64,000 nucleotides of DNA from Diaporthe sp. PMI_573. Taxonomy: Eukaryota; Ascomycota; Sordariomycetes; Diaporthales; Diaporthaceae. Where the stretch lies: NCBI GenBank assembly GCA_021399435.1, contig JAJTUP010000024.1, forward strand, positions 372,001 to 436,000. The letters run 5' to 3'. A program made the translations under genes and the position numbers. Shown here in pieces: positions 58,831 through 64,000 of the stretch (positions are counted from its first letter, which is position 1; the number at the start of each line of letters is the position of its first letter). Below the pieces are notes generated by a model. The model did no database searches. It was given only the letters and a program-made list of their open reading frames with translations, and had not been told where the DNA came from.

Positions 58831-59666
58831 ATCCAATTGAATTAGTGTCGCCTATAATGACTTTTCGCGCCTCAGCTGAGTGGCGTGATGAGATAAGTGG
58901 ACTGTTCAACGGGCTGAACGGCTTCTGCGCGTTCCAGGGAAATCAAAGCTGTGGCTTCCACGTCCACATCTCTCCTTACGGCCAGTATTGGAGCCTGCCA
59001 GAGCTCAAGGGCATATGCAGAGCAATCATTCACTTCGAACGCGCAATAGCCGCCTTGCTCCCACCTCACCGGAATGGGAGCTTTTGGGCCAAAACGCACA
59101 GCAACAACGTCAAAAAGTTCGTGGGCAAGACTGTGGCTGACTGTATTAAGCTCATCCAAGCATGCAAAAGCATTGAAGAGTTGGTCATGCTCATGAACGA
59201 GGGCAACAGGTACTTCGCTTGGAACTTCATGAACTTGGATCAGGACCATTTGAAGACCGGAACTATAGAGTGGCGGCAGCCGGCGGCCATGACCAGCGAA
59301 CGGGGCTGCATCGCTTGGGTGGAACTGGCTATCGCTTTCGTGCTAGCCGGACGAAGATCCGACGTCGACTGTACAAGGTATCCAGGGACCGTTGAAGGCC
59401 TCAAAGAGTTTACGTCTAACGGCCTGGTAGATGGCGCGAGCGACGTGCGTTATCTCAACGCGATCTTCAGCAACAAGACTGGCGCGGCTGCGCTGGTCGC
59501 GCCGAACAGGCCCACCAATGCTGAGCTAGAGACCAAGGTCAAGGAAGATCAGAAGAAGAATCTCATGTTGAGGAAGTTGGAAGAAAGGCTGGCGGCCGAG
59601 GCTGCGGCAAGGAAGGCTGCCGCCGCTGCCGCCGCTGCTGGTAATGGCAATGGTGGTCGCAAATAA
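58831..59666 (+). CDS. Amidoligase-family protein, N-terminal half missing
   Basis: The frame encodes the C-terminal part of a fungal Amidoligase_2 protein (glutamine-synthetase/GCS-like fold, ATP-dependent amide bond formation): ELVSPIMTF, CGFHVHISP (58950..58976) with the HxH pair, W..LPELKGICRAIIHFERAI, PPHRNGSFWAK, FAWNFMNLD and TGTIEWRQP with the conserved Arg. A Lys/Glu/Ala helical tail ends it. Conserved sequence begins before the first in-frame ATG (58857); the ORF-opening GTG at 58845 is not a eukaryotic start. Upstream, CTAAC...CTACCAG (58815-58830) looks like an intron end. Alternatively, a 2-bp shift near 58805 would join TDSICPEPLP to ESQTNLLPDPIELVSPIM, which reads like the usual segment before ELVSPI. 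The N-terminal ExE-bearing part was not found; the space is occupied by the cyclotransferase gene. Partial or disrupted. Confidence 0.68.
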
Positions 59667-60179
59667 GGCTCTCAAACAAAAGAGGCAGGTGGTTTATTGC
59701 CACATATCTAGGGTCCCTACCTAACCCATCTGCTGGACGGTTTAGATATGTCGTTAGCTTGGTTGGAACATGCAGGCAGTAGAGCCACTAGCAAACGGAA
59801 ACACCAATATACTGAGTTTCTCCACGCGTCTCATCAAATTCACGTTTCCTTTCGTCTTATATCTCTCTCTTCCTATGACTTGATAAGACGTTATACTTAA
59901 CATGATTATCTAAAGGGAGGTTGTCCTAGGGGAGAATATCCTCTAGCAGGTTAATTATTAAGTACTATCTAGGTGGGCTAATACATAGATAACCAGGTTT
60001 TTTTTTTTTAATTATGTCAAATGTATTGTCTGCTGTACAGGCTTCTTATATGTTGTAATCTTAGTCCCCATGGTATTCTTCATTGGGGTAGGGGTCTTCA
60101 TATTCGTTCTCAGAGTCTGCGTCACAGTAGCAGTCGGAGTCATCATGGTCAACTTCGAGGATATTAGCTTCCACACCCT
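59667..60179. other. Intergenic region with minisatellite relic
   Basis: 0.5 kb between converging genes. Contains three units of the 15-bp GGGAGGTTGTCC-type repeat and a T run at 59999..60010. Confidence 0.55.
59911..59955 (+). repeat. Three units of 15-bp minisatellite
   Basis: AAGGGAGGTTGTCC, then TAGGGGAGAATATCC, then a decayed third unit. Similar in period and sequence to 39466..39654, 20 kb away. Confidence 0.6.
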
Positions 60180-60920
60180 TTAGGCGAACGTGGCCAACCT
60201 ACCAGATAGCTCCTTGAAACGAGACAGCAAGTCGTCATCACTCCCTTCAGTCGAATTGGATGTGTGCGGTTCTTCGGAGGATGGATACGATGCGTTGTCT
60301 GTGAACTCCTTGAACGCAGGCATGACAATGTTCTCATACCAATTTTCATTTTGTTCCAGGTCGTCCCACTCCCAATGCCCAACGATTTCGGCTTCGGTGA
60401 CCTCCCATAGGCAGACATGTTCGTTGATGTAATAATGATTGCCTAGTCCGTACGGGTCCAGAATCTCATAATTTTCCATCTCAGTCAGAACATCGAGAAC
60501 AGGTAACCCATTGGCTATGCGTTGCTTTGGGTCGACAACAGTCAGCTTCTGGGACCCTCGATCCTTGCCACGCCTCCTCCGAACATGATCTTCGATTGCA
60601 GCTGGAGAGGTGGTGAATGAGATATATGGTCCTGCTATCCATTCTCTGTAGTCGAGATGGTTAGCCAAAGAGCTTTTCCGCTTTTGGTACGTATCGAGGC
60701 GCATGTCTGGCGCTCTTGAGAGCATGCTATGATTCTTTGGCTGGCTTCCTGAGTGCTCATCCCAGATCCTAAGCAAGGGCTGCTCATAGCCCTGATGACA
60801 CCGGGCTCGCCATGGATGTCGCCATTCTTCGCTTTCAAGCACGTTTGCCGATTCAGGACGTAGACGGCTGGATACAGCCTCTCTATCGAGGTGACGACCG
60901 CGTTCCATCGTAAAAACCAT
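60180..60920 (-). CDS. DUF7587-type fungal protein
   Basis: A 246-aa frame. From about residue 48 it follows a domain I know from many mould proteins (DUF7587): LLRIWDEHSGS (49-59), a spacer, LDYREWIAGPYISFTTSPAAIEDHV (YISFTTS at 99-105), KLTVVDPKQRIANGLPVLDV, DPYGLGNHYYINEH and VCLWEVTEAEIVGHWEWDDL (to about 187). A short acidic tail follows (NENWYENIVMPAFKEF...). The order Arg after Leu-Leu, then S-x-T-T-S, then a Glu-rich strand before GxW recalls the R-S-E pattern of ADP-ribosyltransferases; that link is my inference. No signal peptide or membrane segment. The frame starts at a TTG (60947); the first ATG is 60920. An upstream exon is possible, as the N-terminal 45 residues look unrelated to the domain. 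Neighbour of the amidoligase gene. Confidence 0.7.
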   Translation of the reverse strand: MVFTMERGRHLDREAVSSRLRPESANVLESEEWRHPWRARCHQGYEQPLLRIWDEHSGSQPKNHSMLSRAPDMRLDTYQKRKSSLANHLDYREWIAGPYISFTTSPAAIEDHVRRRRGKDRGSQKLTVVDPKQRIANGLPVLDVLTEMENYEILDPYGLGNHYYINEHVCLWEVTEAEIVGHWEWDDLEQNENWYENIVMPAFKEFTDNASYPSSEEPHTSNSTEGSDDDLLSRFKELSGRLATFA

Positions 60921-61784
60921 GGTTTTTGAGCGTTGGCAGTTTTGCAAAGAAGTTGAGAGTTATCCACCTAGGTCACCGAGGCGCACTGGATTCATGCTTC
61001 ATTTATGTGCCAGATTTCCATGTTCACATGGAATCACATGCGAGTATGTGGACTATGCACTTGCCCCTTGCCATCATTATTTTAGTCCCTTGAAGCGGAC
61101 AGAGGCACTGGCATAGGTCCAGCTGAAAGGCTCGAGCGTAGCGACTACAAACAGGAAAGCCATCCCTTCTAGGTACTTAGCAATCGGCCAGCGCTCATTT
61201 ATCGTCGCCAAATTCTTAGCCCACTTGACTCATGCATTCTACACCTCGAGGGTCTTCTCCAAATCAATGATGGCGAATTATGAGCGTTCACAGCCGTGGC
61301 GGATTGAAATGTGCATGATAGCTTCACAAGCTCGACTTTTGAATGAAGGCGACGAGGGTCCGGGTCGGAACAGCCGGGTTGGACTGCCTTCCGCATCCCC
61401 CGGGCCTGTGTTTTTCCCGATGGCCTTTCCCCACAGCAATGCAGTGCTCCCAGTGGCCACTCAGGAGCTCGAGAGCTTCCCCGGAAGAGAGCTTGTCCCC
61501 CACCTCGCCCTCCCGACGCCGGGTGTTGTTCCCGACGTCGTCACTACCGAGCTCGTTCCGGATATTATCCTTCCATTGCACCGTCTCCTTCTCTTCGTCG
61601 CTTTTTCTTTTGTTTACAAAATTGTATACTGCTTCAATTATACCCATCGTGAATCCAGGCTGTCAATTGGTGTTTTGCGCAGCTGCACTGCAATCCAAGG
61701 CCTCATCCGTCGCCCAATTCGACCCGCGCTTCGTGCCCCCACCGTTCCGGCCTCGAACCTCACCTTGAGCCCGCTCCACACAAG
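60921..61784. other. Divergent intergenic region
   Basis: 0.86 kb between the DUF7587 and thiolase genes. From about 61.56 kb it is CT-rich, as expected for the promoter and 5' untranslated region of a well-expressed gene. A 223-codon frame overlaps the thiolase start in another frame and is not a gene. Confidence 0.55.
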
Positions 61785-63038
61785 ATGGCCTCGCTCCCCA
61801 AGGGCATCGCGGCCGTCCTCTCCAAGGCCCCCACCGACGTCGTTATCCTCTCCTCTCTCCGCACACCCATCTGCCGATCCTACAAGGGCCAGCTGAAAGA
61901 TGCATACCCAGAAGAGCTGCTCTCGGTGGTGCTGAAGGCGACCCTCGACGCCAACCCGAAGCTCGACCCCTCCAAGATCGACGACGTCGCCGTGGGCGTG
62001 GTGCTGTCCGAGCTGGGCGGGTCCAAGGCCGCGAGGATGGCCATGAACCACGTGGGATACCCGTCAACGACGTCGCTGTACACCGTCAACCGGGCCTGCA
62101 GCTCCAGCCTGCAGAGCATAGCCGCCGTGGCGGGCCAGATCCGCACGGGCGCCATCGACGTGGGCATCGGCGCGGGCATGGAGAGCATGACGCGCAACTA
62201 CGGCAGCCGCGCTATCCCCGTCGACGCCTGGCCCGCCCTCAAGGACTCGCCCGTCAAGGACGCCCGCGACTGCGTCATGCCCATGGGCCTGACCTCCGAG
62301 AACGTCGCCGAGCGCTACGGTGTCGCCCGCGCCGACCAGGACGCCTTCGCCGCCGAGAGCCACGTGCGTGCCGCGCGGGCGCGGAGCGAGGGGTACTTCG
62401 CGGACGAGATCGCGCCCGTCACCACGCGGTTCCAGGAGGTCGACAAGCAGGGCAACAAGGTGGGCGAGGAGAAGACCATCACCGTCACGGAGGACGACGG
62501 CATCCGCGCCAACATCTCGGCCGACGCCCTGGCCAAGCTCAAGCCCGCGTTCAAGGCCGACGGCGCCAGCACGGCGGGGAACTCGAGCCAGGTCAGCGAC
62601 GGCGCGGCCGCGACGCTGCTGATGCGCCGCAGCACGGCGACGGAGCTCGGGCTGAGCGGCCAGATCATCGGCAAGTTCGTCTCCACCGTCTCGGTGGGCT
62701 GCGCCCCCGACGAGATGGGCATCGGCCCCGCGCTGGCCATCCCGAAGCTGCTGGGCCAGGTCGGCCTTGAGAATAAGGATGTGGATCGCTGGGAGATCAA
62801 CGAGGCCTTCGCGAGCCAGTCGCTCTACTGCATCCGGAAGCTGGGCCTCGAGGGCGACATGGCCAAGATCAACCCCGACGGTGGTGCCATTGCGCTAGGC
62901 CACCCTCTTGGTGCCACCGGTGCCAGGATGACGAGTACCCTGATGCACGGTCTGAAGAGGAGCGACGGTGAGGTTGGTGTGGTCAGCATGTGTGTGGGCA
63001 CGGGCATGGGCATGGCTGGGCTGTTTGTGAGGGAGTAA
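61785..63038 (+). CDS. 3-ketoacyl-CoA thiolase
   Basis: An intronless 417-aa thiolase: it cleaves 3-ketoacyl-CoA with CoA to give acetyl-CoA and a shortened acyl-CoA, the last step of beta-oxidation. It carries all catalytic blocks: nucleophile Cys105 in TVNRACSSSLQ, INEAFASQ (329-332 NEAF), His373 in GGAIALGHPLGATGAR and Cys403 in MCVGTGMGMAGLF. The middle (MPMGLTSENVAERYGVAR, ASTAGNSSQVSDGAAA) matches 3-ketoacyl-CoA thiolases better than acetoacetyl-CoA thiolases. The N terminus MASLPKGIAAVLSKAPTDVV lacks a clear PTS2 nonapeptide, and the C terminus FVRE is not PTS1. Location is therefore unclear: peroxisome by an atypical signal, mitochondrion or cytosol. Codons are strongly GC-ending, suggesting high expression. 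Confidence 0.95.
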   Translation: MASLPKGIAAVLSKAPTDVVILSSLRTPICRSYKGQLKDAYPEELLSVVLKATLDANPKLDPSKIDDVAVGVVLSELGGSKAARMAMNHVGYPSTTSLYTVNRACSSSLQSIAAVAGQIRTGAIDVGIGAGMESMTRNYGSRAIPVDAWPALKDSPVKDARDCVMPMGLTSENVAERYGVARADQDAFAAESHVRAARARSEGYFADEIAPVTTRFQEVDKQGNKVGEEKTITVTEDDGIRANISADALAKLKPAFKADGASTAGNSSQVSDGAAATLLMRRSTATELGLSGQIIGKFVSTVSVGCAPDEMGIGPALAIPKLLGQVGLENKDVDRWEINEAFASQSLYCIRKLGLEGDMAKINPDGGAIALGHPLGATGARMTSTLMHGLKRSDGEVGVVSMCVGTGMGMAGLFVRE

Positions 63039-63619
63039 GGGATATAGCGCAGGCTGATTTACAGAACAAAATTCAAAAGTTTTCAAGTGTATATTGTAGG
63101 TGATCAGTCCAGGGCCTCGATTGACCCATCATTTGTGCCAGTATTTCGAGGACCGCTGAACTTCGCGGCTGACATGCCAATTACGTCTTCCAATCACCAG
63201 AGACGCCTCTCTCAACGAAACCTTCAACATGAAATTGAAGTTTAAGCAGCCCTGCACCAAACTCTACCATCAGCCCACGGCCGTCACGCCACACCCGAGC
63301 AAGCCGTCTCACCTCCGACTCGGGGCCAGAAGTTGGATACGAAAGGGCGCTTTGCTTGTGGGGTGCTAGCAGCTAGTCATGCTGAAGGGGCGACATGGTG
63401 GTTGGCGGGAGATCTCCAATTGCTGGACGGGATGCGTGGTGACGTCAAATGAGAACCACAGTCTTACTACTGCAGACCATCGCAGGGACTCATTGTCACA
63501 CTCTTCTGATATGGGGTGTGTGTGTCTGTGTGCTTTCACCGCCCCGGATGTTTTGGGTCATGTCAGACTCAATTGAGGAGGCTCACGATGTCCCTGGCAG
63601 CTCCAATTGAAACCACATC
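63039..63619. other. Intergenic region
   Basis: 0.58 kb between two rightward genes: thiolase 3' flank and promoter of the next gene. No other feature seen. Confidence 0.5.
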
Positions 63620-64000
63620 ATGACGCGGAAACCCAGCACCAGCTGGCGTAGATCGTCCGCCGATCAATTGCAAAACCCCTGGGAGACAACAGACATCGAC
63701 GCCCTCGTCTCCGTGTCCCACCACAAGAAGCTCTACGTGTCGACGTCCGGGCCCGAACGCACTCCGGGCTCGCCGGTGGTCCTCTTCTTCTCCGGTGGAG
63801 GCACCCCCAGCGCAGCATACATCCGCTTCCGCCGGCTGCTATCCTCCCACGTCCGCGTCTTATTCCACGACCGCGCCGGGTATGGCTACTCGGAACTAGG
63901 CCGCGGGGACATCAGCTGCAGCAAGGGCAACGAGGTGGTCCTGACGGCCCAGCACGCCGCGAGGGAGCTGCACCACCTCCTCCAGGTCCTCCGTGTCGGG
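63620..64000 (+). CDS. Alpha/beta-hydrolase, N-terminal part (cut by window edge)
   Basis: Open from ATG 63620 to the window end, 127 codons without a stop. The translation has the opening of an alpha/beta-hydrolase fold: VVLFFSGGGTPSAAYIRFRRLL (strand plus oxyanion-loop region), then VLFHDRAGYGYSEL, the DRxGxGxS segment typical of strand 4 and the following loop, then TAQHAARELHHLLQVLRV, the helix before the nucleophile elbow. The Ser, Asp and His of the triad lie beyond the edge. Substrate unknown. No signal peptide at MTRKPSTSWRRSS, so probably intracellular. Confidence 0.85.
   Translation, partial: MTRKPSTSWRRSSADQLQNPWETTDIDALVSVSHHKKLYVSTSGPERTPGSPVVLFFSGGGTPSAAYIRFRRLLSSHVRVLFHDRAGYGYSELGRGDISCSKGNEVVLTAQHAARELHHLLQVLRVG

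Noticed and set aside
58583..58909. N-terminal extension of the cyclotransferase frame
   Set aside because: It is antisense to conserved amidoligase sequence, so one of the two must be noncoding; the amidoligase motifs are the convincing ones.
61225..61896. 223-codon frame overlapping the thiolase start
   Set aside because: Different frame from the thiolase, CT-rich promoter composition, no domain.

Overview
The window looks like nuclear DNA of a filamentous ascomycete, most likely a Sordariomycete. Protein-coding genes carry short GT-AG introns of about 50-85 nt, and several proteins belong to families restricted to or expanded in moulds: the AreA-GATA-like/DUF3295 regulator, the rhodopsin-domain 7TM family, DUF7587, fungal amidoligases and a GPI-type cell-wall protein. 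All functional calls come from reading translated sequence and recalled family motifs; no database search was run. Exon borders were chosen by eye so that conserved motifs stay in frame. Several open frames start at non-ATG codons, so starts were moved to the first real ATG.

Layout. (1) 1-29.5 kb: almost gene-free, GC-rich DNA with one regulator gene (5601-7396, minus strand). The 22 kb upstream of that gene holds no convincing ORF, only simple repeats and a cluster of GTACGTAC palindromes. (2) 29.5-47.3 kb: an accessory-looking block that reads AT-richer. It has a small secreted protein, a decayed hAT transposon with clear terminal inverted repeats, a GMC oxidoreductase, a rhodopsin-domain 7TM protein, an Old Yellow Enzyme, a 15-bp minisatellite, a large SLIP-GC/dynamin-like GTPase, a dead alpha/beta-hydrolase gene and a protein-kinase-like protein. 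(3) 48-57 kb: core genes, namely cytosolic isoleucyl-tRNA synthetase (with a 6-nt microexon), a Ser/Thr-rich cell-wall protein and a coiled-coil protein. (4) 57.9-64 kb: a gamma-glutamylcyclotransferase-like gene head-to-head with a 5'-incomplete amidoligase, a DUF7587 protein, a 3-ketoacyl-CoA thiolase and the start of an alpha/beta-hydrolase cut by the window edge.

How genes may work together. The strongest candidate for an undescribed system is the divergent pair at 57.9-59.7 kb. An amidoligase of the glutamine-synthetase/GCS-like fold can form amide bonds between carboxyl and amino groups, and a cyclotransferase-like enzyme can open gamma-glutamyl bonds. Next to them sits DUF7587, whose motif order recalls ADP-ribosyltransferases. 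The amidoligase has lost or hidden its N-terminal half, so this copy may be a relic. The GMC oxidoreductase, 7TM protein and Old Yellow Enzyme form a compact redox/membrane group without a visible biosynthetic backbone enzyme. The GTPase and the kinase-like protein belong to families that vary between fungal strains and may relate to self/non-self or stress responses.
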